From positions 1 to 30,337 of the forward strand of contig CAYXBQ010000034.1 of assembly GCA_964463375.1 (NCBI GenBank): a stretch of 30,337 bases of DNA. The letters are read 5' to 3'. Below, piece by piece: positions 14,250 through 20,821 of this stretch; position 1 is the first letter of the stretch, and each line of letters opens with the position of its first letter. A model generated the notes under the pieces. That model made no database searches. It saw only the letters and a list, made by a program, of their open reading frames with translations, and was not told the DNA's origin. The stretch is from UMGS1696 sp964463375. Lineage in GTDB: Bacteria; Bacillota; Clostridia; Oscillospirales; CAG-272. The translations under genes and the position numbers were made by a program.

Positions 14250-16685
14250 ATGAAAAATAAAAAGAAGTATTATCTGGTAGGGAACGCCCACCTGGATCCG
14301 GTATGGCAGTGGCGGTGGCAGGAGGGCAGTGCAGAAGCCAAGGCTACCATCCGCTCGGCACTGGATCGCATGAACGAATTCCCGGATTTCCGGTTCGTGT
14401 GCTCGTCCGCCTCTGTTTACCAGTGGGTGGAGGAGTTCGCTCCCGAAATGTTCGAGGAGGTCAAGGAGAGGGTCAAGGAAGGTCGGTTCATCGTGGTTGG
14501 CGGTTGGCATGTGCAGCCGGATTGCAACCTGCCCGCCGGCGAAGCCTTTGCCAGACAGTCCCTGTATTCCCAGCGGTATTTCCGGGAAAAGCTGGGTGTC
14601 ACGGCGAAGGTGGGCTATAACGTAGATAGCTTTGGCCATAACGGCATGCTGCCCCAGATCCTCAAAAAGAGCGGTATGGACAGCTATATCTTCATGCGTC
14701 CCGGCAAGCACGAAAAGACCATGGACAGCGACATCTTCAACTGGGTCTCCCCGGACGGCTCCTCTGTCACCGCATACCGCATTGAGGAACCGTATTGCTA
14801 TAACTTCAACTCCATGGAGGATATGGAGAACCGTCGGCAATTCTTAGACGAACGCTCCTACACCGATTTGGATTCCGTGCTGTTCTTCTATGGCGTAGGC
14901 AACCACGGCGGCGGTCCCACCATCCGGAACCTGGAGATTCTCACGGCGTACCAGAAGGAACACCCGGAGATCGAGATGACCTACTCCGATATCCACGACT
15001 TCTTCGAGGATGTGCGCAATTCCGGTTACCCCATCCCCGAACTCCATGACGACCTACAGCACCATGCACCCGGCTGTCCTGCTGCGGTCCATGCCATCAA
15101 GGACGGCGTGCGTCGGGCTGAGGTGAATCTGGTGGCGGCTGAAAGCTACAATATGCTGGCAGGAAAGCTCTGCGGCAAAAAGCCTGTGAACGCTGCACTG
15201 GCAGAGGCCTGGAAGAACGTGTGCTTCTGCCACTTCCACGACTCCATGGACGGCTGCTCCATCAAGGAAGTCTACGACGATGCCGCCTATATGCTGGGGC
15301 AGGCCAGAAACACCGCTGCTGTCACCGAAAACAACGCCCTGCAAACCATCTCCTGGGTCATCGATACAGCCGATCGGGAGAAGGGTCTGCCGGTGGTGGT
15401 CTTCAATCCCCATAGCTTCGATATCGATCAGCTGGTACAGGTCAACAAGCAGTATCCGCTGGTGTACGACCACAACGGCAACCGGGTACCGTCGCAGCTG
15501 GTACACTCCACCGTGGAGGAATGCTTCTGGCGGAAGGATACGCTGTTCGCCGCCCACGTACCGGCACTGGGCTACGCCGTGTACTACCTCCGGGATGGCG
15601 ACGCCGGTACCGCAGAAAGCACCGTGTCTGCCACCCTGTGGACGGGCAACATGACGGCCAATGAGCACGGCGGCACCATGCTGGAAAACGAATTCTATCG
15701 GATCAAGTTCGAGCCCTACAGCGGCTACATCACGTCCTTTGTAGACAAGCGCACGGACAAGGAGATCATCACCGGTCGTGCCGCAGTGCCCACCGTCATC
15801 GACGAATATTACCACGACACCTGGAGCCACGCCAAGACCTTCTTCACCGACGAAATGGCACGGTTCTCCGATGCCAAGGTGACGGTCGTGGAAAACGGTC
15901 CCGTGCGGGCTACCGTGAAGGTGGTCAGCCGGTACAACGACTCCACCCTGACCCAGTACTTCTCTCTGGCAGCCGGATCGGACAAGCTGGCGGTGCGTGC
16001 CTATGCCGATTGGCATGAGAAATACAAGATGCTGAAGCTGGCATGGCCTATGGCAGTGGAGGCTCCCACGGCGTACTACGAGATCCCCTATGGCGTGATG
16101 CCTCGTCCGGTGGATGGAGAAGAGGAGCCCGGTCTCATGTGGACGGCCGTCAAGGGCGAAAACGGCGGCTATGCGGTGGTGAACAACAACACCTACAGCT
16201 CCAGCGTCAAGGGCGGCACCCTCTACCAGACGGTACTGCGCAGCCCCATTTACGGCGACCACGGCGGTCCGCGGACGGAAGAAAGCGAATTCACCGACCA
16301 GGGTCGGATCGACTTCTCCTACATCCTGATGCCGGTGGGCGAGAGCTGGCACGATGTGACCAAGACCGCCAAGCTGCTGAACAAGCCTGCCACCAACATC
16401 ATCGAGACCTGGCACACCGGCAAGCTGAGCGATGCACCGTACGCTGGTATGACCATCGACTGCGACAACATTGTGCTGTCTGCCATCAAGAGAAGCGAGG
16501 ACGGCACGGGTCTGGTGGTGCGACTGTACGAAACGGATGGCAAGGAAGCCAAGGTAACGGTAAGCGGGGATCTGCTGCCGGTAGCCCTGACGGACACCAT
16601 CACGCCCTGGTCCGTGGAGACGTACTTCCTCCGGGACGGTGCAAGCGCATGGGAAAAGGTACTGCTGACGGAATATACGGAATAA
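14250..16685 (+). CDS. GH38 alpha-mannosidase
   Basis: An 811-residue cytoplasmic enzyme without signal peptide. The N-terminal GH38 domain (about 7-270) opens with NAHLDPVW, whose His14 and Asp16 are zinc ligands, and contains NVDSFGH with Asp126 as the catalytic nucleophile. The helical middle domain (about 275-370) has the typical HFHDSMDGCSIKEVYDDA, and the C-terminal part (about 385-811) is the large beta domain of the family. GH38 enzymes remove alpha-linked mannose with retention of configuration, acting on N-glycan or mannan oligosaccharides; without a secretion signal this one works on imported fragments. The gene has its own promoter and a terminator. GAGGAAAGG at 14232-14240 is the ribosome binding site. 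Confidence 0.92.
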   Translation: MKNKKKYYLVGNAHLDPVWQWRWQEGSAEAKATIRSALDRMNEFPDFRFVCSSASVYQWVEEFAPEMFEEVKERVKEGRFIVVGGWHVQPDCNLPAGEAFARQSLYSQRYFREKLGVTAKVGYNVDSFGHNGMLPQILKKSGMDSYIFMRPGKHEKTMDSDIFNWVSPDGSSVTAYRIEEPYCYNFNSMEDMENRRQFLDERSYTDLDSVLFFYGVGNHGGGPTIRNLEILTAYQKEHPEIEMTYSDIHDFFEDVRNSGYPIPELHDDLQHHAPGCPAAVHAIKDGVRRAEVNLVAAESYNMLAGKLCGKKPVNAALAEAWKNVCFCHFHDSMDGCSIKEVYDDAAYMLGQARNTAAVTENNALQTISWVIDTADREKGLPVVVFNPHSFDIDQLVQVNKQYPLVYDHNGNRVPSQLVHSTVEECFWRKDTLFAAHVPALGYAVYYLRDGDAGTAESTVSATLWTGNMTANEHGGTMLENEFYRIKFEPYSGYITSFVDKRTDKEIITGRAAVPTVIDEYYHDTWSHAKTFFTDEMARFSDAKVTVVENGPVRATVKVVSRYNDSTLTQYFSLAAGSDKLAVRAYADWHEKYKMLKLAWPMAVEAPTAYYEIPYGVMPRPVDGEEEPGLMWTAVKGENGGYAVVNNNTYSSSVKGGTLYQTVLRSPIYGDHGGPRTEESEFTDQGRIDFSYILMPVGESWHDVTKTAKLLNKPATNIIETWHTGKLSDAPYAGMTIDCDNIVLSAIKRSEDGTGLVVRLYETDGKEAKVTVSGDLLPVALTDTITPWSVETYFLRDGASAWEKVLLTEYTE

Positions 16686-16699
16686 TATTGCAGCATAAG

Positions 16700-16739
16700 A
16701 AAACCCCCGGTATCCAAATTGGGTATCGGGGGTTTTTTT
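16700..16739. terminator. Strong bidirectional terminator between convergent genes
   Basis: A stem of about 16 bp, AAAACCCCCGGTATCC with GGGTATCGGGGGTTTT (two G-U/T pairs), loop AAATT, T-run on the plus strand and A-run on the other side. It ends GH38 and probably the rubrerythrin gene on the minus strand. Confidence 0.92.
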
Positions 16740-16752
16740 ATTTGTATCCGAA

Positions 16753-17313
16753 TTACTTGTTGCCGAAGTATCTTTCCAGCAGGCCGGCGAAGGCTCTGCC
16801 GTGACGGGCTTCGTCCTTAGCCATTTCGTGAACGGTGTCGTGGATAGCGTCCAGGTTGTGCTGCTTAGCCAGCTTAGCCAGGTCGAACTTGCCAGCGGTA
16901 GCGCCGTTTTCCGCAGCCACACGGAGCTTCAGGTTTTCTTCGGTGGAAGTAGTGATCACTTCGCCCAGCAGCTCTGCGAACTTAGCGGCGTGTTCAGCTT
17001 CTTCGAAGGCAGCCTTTTCCCAGTACAGGCCGATCTCGGGGTAGCCTTCACGGTGAGCCACTCTTGCCATAGCCAGGTACATACCCACTTCGGTGCATTC
17101 GCCGTTGAAGTTGGCACGCAGACCGTCGATCACTTCCTGGGGTACGCCGTCCGCATGGCCAACGCCTACTTCGTGTTCGGCAGCCCAGGTCAGCTTGTCG
17201 TCTTCCACGACTTCTACGAACTTTTCAGCAGGTGCCTTGCACAGAGGACATTTTTCCGGTGCGGTTTCGCTCTCTACGATCTCGCCACATACAGTGCATC
17301 TCCACTTTTTCAT
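16753..17313 (-). CDS. Reverse rubrerythrin (N-terminal rubredoxin, NADH peroxidase type)
   Basis: A 186-residue protein. An N-terminal rubredoxin domain has four cysteines (Cys6, Cys9, Cys22, Cys25) that bind one iron, then a ferritin-like di-iron domain with GECTEVGMYL, EEAEHAAKF and DEARHGRAF supplying Glu/His ligands. In classical rubrerythrin the rubredoxin part is C-terminal; this swapped order defines reverse rubrerythrins, which reduce hydrogen peroxide and oxygen in strict anaerobes with electrons from NADH. Two in-frame ATGs are possible (17319 and 17313); the second is favoured because AAGGAG is only 3 bp from the first but 9 bp from the second, and homologues start MKKW. A Fur/PerR-like gene lies upstream on the same strand. 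No strong promoter was found directly ahead. Confidence 0.93.
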   Translation of the reverse strand: MKKWRCTVCGEIVESETAPEKCPLCKAPAEKFVEVVEDDKLTWAAEHEVGVGHADGVPQEVIDGLRANFNGECTEVGMYLAMARVAHREGYPEIGLYWEKAAFEEAEHAAKFAELLGEVITTSTEENLKLRVAAENGATAGKFDLAKLAKQHNLDAIHDTVHEMAKDEARHGRAFAGLLERYFGNK

Positions 17314-17613
17314 CTTCATGTTCTCCTTTTTTCCTGTTTGGATTTAGTTTTGTTGAGATTTTTAGTTAAGGGGGATACGGTCGCTTTTTGAAAAAATCTC
17401 CGCAAAAACTTTTTGAAAGGGGTACTGGATTTCCCATATAGTTGGGTGCATAGCTGGTGCGATGCCATTTTGTTAGTTGAACTTTGTTTGGACTAAGGAT
17501 GACGTGATTCGCAGCCTACGCTGAGCATCAAGCCTTGCATCGTTTCCGTGCTACGCACTGGTATTCTATCTGGTTTGGTTAAAAGCGTTAGACTTGTTGC
17601 CGTGTGTTTTTGT
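17314..17613 (-). other. Intergenic region with a degenerate repeat, no gene seen
   Basis: About 300 bp between the Fur-like gene and rubrerythrin. It contains the rubrerythrin ribosome binding site and a noncoding block (about 17386-17515) that resembles 19813-19945 in order and content. No convincing promoter, terminator or ORF was found. Confidence 0.6.
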
Positions 17614-18012
17614 TTAAGTCGTTTTTTCTTCCAATACTTTTTGACAATCCGGGCAGATCCCCATGAGCTCCAGGTGGTATTCTTCCACGGTGAAGCCGCC
17701 GGTATCCGTGACGATGTCGGATAGACGCAGACCGTCGGTGACCTCGATGTCCCGGACAAAGCCGCATTTTCGGCAGGTGATGTGGTAATGGGGGCGGGTG
17801 GTGATGTCGAACCGGTCCTCTGCTTCTGCCAAATGGAGCCGGAGCAGGGTGCCCTCCTCTGCCGCTTCGCTTAGGACACGGAACACGGTCCCGCGGCTGA
17901 TGGTGGGATATTGTTCCCGGATCGCATCGTACACCATCCCAGCCGACGCATGGCAGTTCAGCGTTCGCAGGGTGTCCAGGATGATGGTTTTCTGGATCGT
18001 GTTTCGTTTCAT
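17614..18012 (-). CDS. Fur-family regulator, PerR-like
   Basis: A 132-residue protein of typical Fur length. The winged-helix DNA-binding domain is at 1-75 (AGMVYDAIREQYPTISRGTVFRVL is the recognition region). The dimerisation domain has RPHYHITCRKC and GICPDC, where Cys80, Cys83, Cys120 and Cys123 form the structural zinc site; the His75/His77 pair and Asp69 resemble the regulatory metal site of PerR. It probably senses peroxide through metal-catalysed oxidation and represses oxidative-defence genes, including perhaps the rubrerythrin downstream. The assignment to PerR and not Fur or Zur is inferred from this context. The start has only a weak ribosome binding site (AAGG), but the promoter is perfect. 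Confidence 0.88.
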   Translation of the reverse strand: MKRNTIQKTIILDTLRTLNCHASAGMVYDAIREQYPTISRGTVFRVLSEAAEEGTLLRLHLAEAEDRFDITTRPHYHITCRKCGFVRDIEVTDGLRLSDIVTDTGGFTVEEYHLELMGICPDCQKVLEEKTT

Positions 18013-18058
18013 TGGTGATACCTTATCTCTATTGAGACTGTGTCTTTGTTGTGACTAT

Positions 18059-18087
18059 ATTATAGCATAGACGGAGGCGCTTGTCAA
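18059..18087 (-). promoter_or_regulatory. Promoter of the Fur/PerR-like gene with overlapping palindrome
   Basis: Minus strand TTGACA (18082-18087), 17-bp spacer, TATAAT (18059-18064). The -10 lies inside the palindrome CTATAATATAG (18055-18065), an AT-rich dyad that could be an autoregulatory site. Confidence 0.85.
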
Positions 18088-18119
18088 TAGGGTTTTCGAA
18101 AAAAGTTGAAATTTTTTGC

Positions 18120-18154
18120 AAAAAGCAAGACACCCCTCTGGTGAGAGATGTCTT
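18120..18154 (-). terminator. Terminator of the TIM-barrel-like gene
   Basis: On the minus strand AAGACATCTC pairs with GGGGTGTCTT (wobble pairs included), followed by GCTTTTTGC. It lies just after the stop codon at 18170. Confidence 0.75.
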
Positions 18155-18169
18155 TCCCATGTTGTAATA

Positions 18170-19036
18170 TTACTTATGTCCCAGCACGGCCTGTCGGAAG
18201 GGGGAGCTGCGTCCTTCTAAGTTGGCGAAGCGGCGTTCCAGGGCGGCGAAGGAGATCTCCACATCCTCGTGGACCTCAGCGGCCGAGTTGGCACCCACCG
18301 TGATCATGTCGCAGTCCCGGATCACGTTCCAGTTGAAGTTCAGACCCACGAAGGGTGTGCAACGTCCTGCCGCAAAGGGCTTGATGGTCATGACCGGATG
18401 GTGTGCTTCCCAGATGATCCGAGCCACGCTTTCCACCTCGACCTGCATCAAAAAGCCCATGCAGTTGAAGAGCTGGATGTAGGTCTCCACGTCGTATTCG
18501 TTCTTGTCGGCGTACTGCACTACCTCGGGCATATGGGCAGACAGACCCGGCAGCATTCCTTCTTCCCGGATCATGTACAGATAGTCCGGCAGCCGGTCGA
18601 TGATCTGCTTGTTTTTGTTCACCAGCTGCTCTACGCTGGTGTGGTGGATCAGGCAGAAGGTGGCGCCGATCTCCTTGCTATGGCGAATGACCTCACGGGC
18701 TTCGGCACGACCCTCGGCACTGTCGTCCACGTTCATAGCGGGGGTATCGATGATGGTGATCTTCTTCCCGGACTTGTCCTCGGCATAGCGGAGGGCATCC
18801 ACCATGATGGGATTGGTGCTGGCGGGAGCCATGATGGCATCGATGCCATAGGACAGATATGCCTCCAGAACAGGGTAGAAGTCCGCCGGGGTGGCGTATT
18901 TTTCCTTGATGGCGTTGTCAGCGGCGGCACTGGTGTGGCTCCAACCCAGAAGCCAGTTGGTACCCATGAGCATACGGGGCAGAGACACGCCGCCCACATT
19001 GGTACGGGGGAACTGTTTTGCTGTTTCGATAGACAT
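18170..19036 (-). CDS. Conserved TIM-barrel-like protein, function unknown
   Basis: A 288-residue soluble protein. It begins with PRMLMGTNWLLGWSHTS and contains alternating strand and helix segments (YLSYGIDAIMAPAS, TIIDTPAMN, ATFCLIHHTSVEQL, PGLSAHMPEVVQYAD, VMTIKPFAAGRC, CDMITVGANSAAEVHEDV), the pattern of a beta/alpha barrel with an aldolase or aldo-keto-like core. Conserved-looking His, Lys and Asp are present, but no exact family is recognised. The in-frame extension to 19219 is rejected because it would overlap the upstream membrane-protein gene by 150 bp; the ATG at 19036 has a GAGGT site. It sits 32 bp after the membrane-protein gene, so the two are probably co-transcribed. Confidence 0.75.
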   Translation of the reverse strand: MSIETAKQFPRTNVGGVSLPRMLMGTNWLLGWSHTSAAADNAIKEKYATPADFYPVLEAYLSYGIDAIMAPASTNPIMVDALRYAEDKSGKKITIIDTPAMNVDDSAEGRAEAREVIRHSKEIGATFCLIHHTSVEQLVNKNKQIIDRLPDYLYMIREEGMLPGLSAHMPEVVQYADKNEYDVETYIQLFNCMGFLMQVEVESVARIIWEAHHPVMTIKPFAAGRCTPFVGLNFNWNVIRDCDMITVGANSAAEVHEDVEISFAALERRFANLEGRSSPFRQAVLGHK

Positions 19037-19068
19037 AGACAAGAGACCTCGCTTTCTGTATGTTAGTG

Positions 19069-19671
19069 TTATTTTTTCTTCCACATTTCCCAGAGCACTT
19101 CCACGATCGCCCCGGCCGGGAACAGCAGCCAGGACGTTGCCCAGTTGCCCCAGAGAAAGCTGCCGGCGAAATACAGCATGACCAGACCGATCCAGAACAC
19201 GCCGTGCCAGCCGCCGCATTTGTGCCAGGGGATGCCCTCGTTGTGTTTGACGATAATGTCCAACAGCACCGACCCGGCGGCAGAACCCAAGAAGGTGAGC
19301 CAGGACAAATGCCAGTTGCCGGAGCCGAAGCTATAGAGGAAGTACCAAATGACGGTCAGGAGCCACAGCACGGCCTGCATGGAGCCTACCATCTTGCGAA
19401 AGCTCTTTTTTTCTTTTTTCTCCCGTTTTCTTTGCCGCTCCCGTTCCGCTTCTTCTTCCGATGAGGGGATGGACTCTAAGATGATCTTCATGGCTTCAAT
19501 ATCGTCCAGCATGGCCCGGTAGGCTTCCAGCTCCGATTTGCCCTCCGCCAGCATCTGGTCGTAGGACTTTGTGATCTTTGCAGACTCTTCCTCATAGGCC
19601 GCCGCAGCTGCTGCCGAATGCACGTATTTGCCTGTTCGCTTTACGATCTCTTTTCGCAGTTGTTCCCGCAT
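19069..19671 (-). CDS. Membrane protein with HAAS-like N-terminal helical domain
   Basis: A 200-residue protein. Residues 1-70 are a soluble helical domain whose pattern SYDQMLAEGKSELEAYRAMLDDI recalls the helical domain placed before many membrane proteins of Firmicutes. A charged segment (about 71-95, REKKEKKSFRK) precedes four predicted transmembrane helices (about 98-116, 119-140, 155-174, 177-195), and the protein ends in KKK. Function unknown; envelope sensing or stress roles are only guesses. It has a good promoter. The start at 19671 has only a weak ribosome binding site (GGAG 13 bp upstream). Confidence 0.7.
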   Translation of the reverse strand: MREQLRKEIVKRTGKYVHSAAAAAAYEEESAKITKSYDQMLAEGKSELEAYRAMLDDIEAMKIILESIPSSEEEAERERQRKREKKEKKSFRKMVGSMQAVLWLLTVIWYFLYSFGSGNWHLSWLTFLGSAAGSVLLDIIVKHNEGIPWHKCGGWHGVFWIGLVMLYFAGSFLWGNWATSWLLFPAGAIVEVLWEMWKKK

Positions 19672-19719
19672 TACACCGTTTACTCCATCTTCTTCTCATG
19701 ATCTCTCTTTCTGGCTTTT

Positions 19720-19748
19720 ATTATACCGCATTTTTCCGCTGTCGTCAA
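19720..19748 (-). promoter_or_regulatory. Promoter of the HAAS-like membrane-protein gene
   Basis: Minus strand TTGACG (19743-19748), 17-bp spacer, TATAAT (19720-19725). Confidence 0.85.
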
Positions 19749-20120
19749 GGGGGTTCTTTATGGAGCGCATTTGTAGTACAGGGCGTTCGGGAGGAGAGAC
19801 GGGGGAACGCGGCTTTTGAAAAAGCCTGGCAAAACTTTTTGGGCTATTGTACCCATATCGTGCGGTGCAGGCAGAGCCATTTCGATCTGGTTCCAGTGGC
19901 GTGCGGTTTCGGGACGTTCGGGCTTAGTAGGACGTGTACAGCAGCGAAAAGAGGAGGTATACCGTACGGCGCTGCGCTTTGTTTGGGCTTTGTAGGGGAG
20001 CGGTCAAACGGACAGTTGGTTTTTGTGATAGAGCCAATCGCCGGTGTATATAGTTTGGCTGCAGGAGATGGAATATCTTTTTTTATTGGTGATAAGTTTG
20101 TTTTGTATATTTCGCATGAA

Positions 20121-20151
20121 AAAACACCGCCGGTTTTCCCAAACGGTGTTT
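20121..20151 (-). terminator. Terminator of the CarD-family gene
   Basis: On the minus strand AAACACCG pairs with CGGTGTTT (20144-20151 with 20122-20129), followed by a run of T. Confidence 0.9.
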
Positions 20152-20160
20152 CTCGCCTAT

Positions 20161-20700
20161 TTACGCATTTTCGCCCAGTCGGGTGCGTATGTATTCGCCT
20201 ACCTGGGCGGGGTCGATCTGCAACACGTGGGCGAACTCCTCGCTGATGCGCTTTTCGCCCTCCCGATAGCAGCGTTCGTCGGCGATGTGCAGCTTCTTGC
20301 CACGCTTTTCCTGTCTTTCCTTGTGGGTGTGCAGCGTGCGGATCATGCCGAGCAGGGCCCCTCTGTCGCCGGAGTTCAAGATCTCGTCGAAGCGGGCTTT
20401 GCGTTCCTCGTCTGATTCGATCCAGTCCGGTTCGGTTTTCGGCATACCGCAGAGCAGGGAATCGATCTCCCCACGGGTCAGTGCCGGATACATTCTGCCT
20501 GTCAGTGTGGCATTGTCTGTGGGTACGAACACGGTCTCGCCGGCGCAATACAGAGAACGCAGCACATAATATTCTCTTGTCTCCCCGCAAAAGGACTGGC
20601 TGCTGATCTCATCGATGGCGCAGATCCCGTTGCCGCCGTACAGGACGGTATCTCCCTTGTGAAACGCATATTTCTTTTCCCGCTTACCATTTCTTTCCAT
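20161..20700 (-). CDS. CarD-family transcriptional regulator
   Basis: A 179-residue protein. The N-terminal RNA-polymerase-interaction domain (about 8-70) has the CarD/CdnL signature FHKGDTVLYGGNGICAIDEI followed by YYVLRSLY and TVFVPTDN. The C-terminal half is helical (RGALLGMIRTLHTHKERQEKRGKKLHIADERCY...), the DNA-binding domain. CarD proteins stabilise open promoter complexes through the polymerase beta subunit. Start: the ATG at 20700 is chosen; GTG codons at 20712 (better placed after AAGGA) or 20730 are alternatives. It has its own promoter and terminator and seems monocistronic. Confidence 0.88.
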   Translation of the reverse strand: MERNGKREKKYAFHKGDTVLYGGNGICAIDEISSQSFCGETREYYVLRSLYCAGETVFVPTDNATLTGRMYPALTRGEIDSLLCGMPKTEPDWIESDEERKARFDEILNSGDRGALLGMIRTLHTHKERQEKRGKKLHIADERCYREGEKRISEEFAHVLQIDPAQVGEYIRTRLGENA

Positions 20701-20770
20701 ACTCCCATTCACCCCATCTTTCCTTGTCACTGCTGTACAGGAACACGATTTGTGTATCTACTTCTATTAT

Positions 20771-20799
20771 AGTATACCACAAAAATCGGCAATTTGCAA
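20771..20799 (-). promoter_or_regulatory. Promoter of the CarD-family gene
   Basis: Minus strand TTGCAA (20794-20799), 17-bp spacer, TATACT (20771-20776) preceded by TGG. A TATAAT just downstream is an alternative -10. Confidence 0.7.
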
Positions 20800-20821
20800 A
20801 TGGGAATTTTGAACAAAATAT

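Larger units (their letters stand above)
19672..20160 (-). other. 489-bp gap with promoter, degenerate repeat and terminator, no gene
   Basis: It holds the promoter of the membrane-protein gene (19720-19748), a noncoding block (about 19812-19945) related to 17386-17515 and containing the perfect hairpin GGCTTTTGAAAAAGCC (19811-19826), and the CarD terminator (20121-20151). Plus-strand ORFs across it are unsupported. Confidence 0.7.

Noticed and set aside
15054..16922. 622-codon minus-strand open frame across the GH38 gene
   Set aside because: It is antisense to a clear GH38 enzyme, crosses the strong terminator at 16700-16739, and has no recognisable domain.
19578..20246. Plus-strand open frame in the 19672-20160 gap
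   Set aside because: It covers the promoter of one minus-strand gene, a degenerate noncoding repeat and the terminator of another, and ends inside the CarD gene; no start signal.
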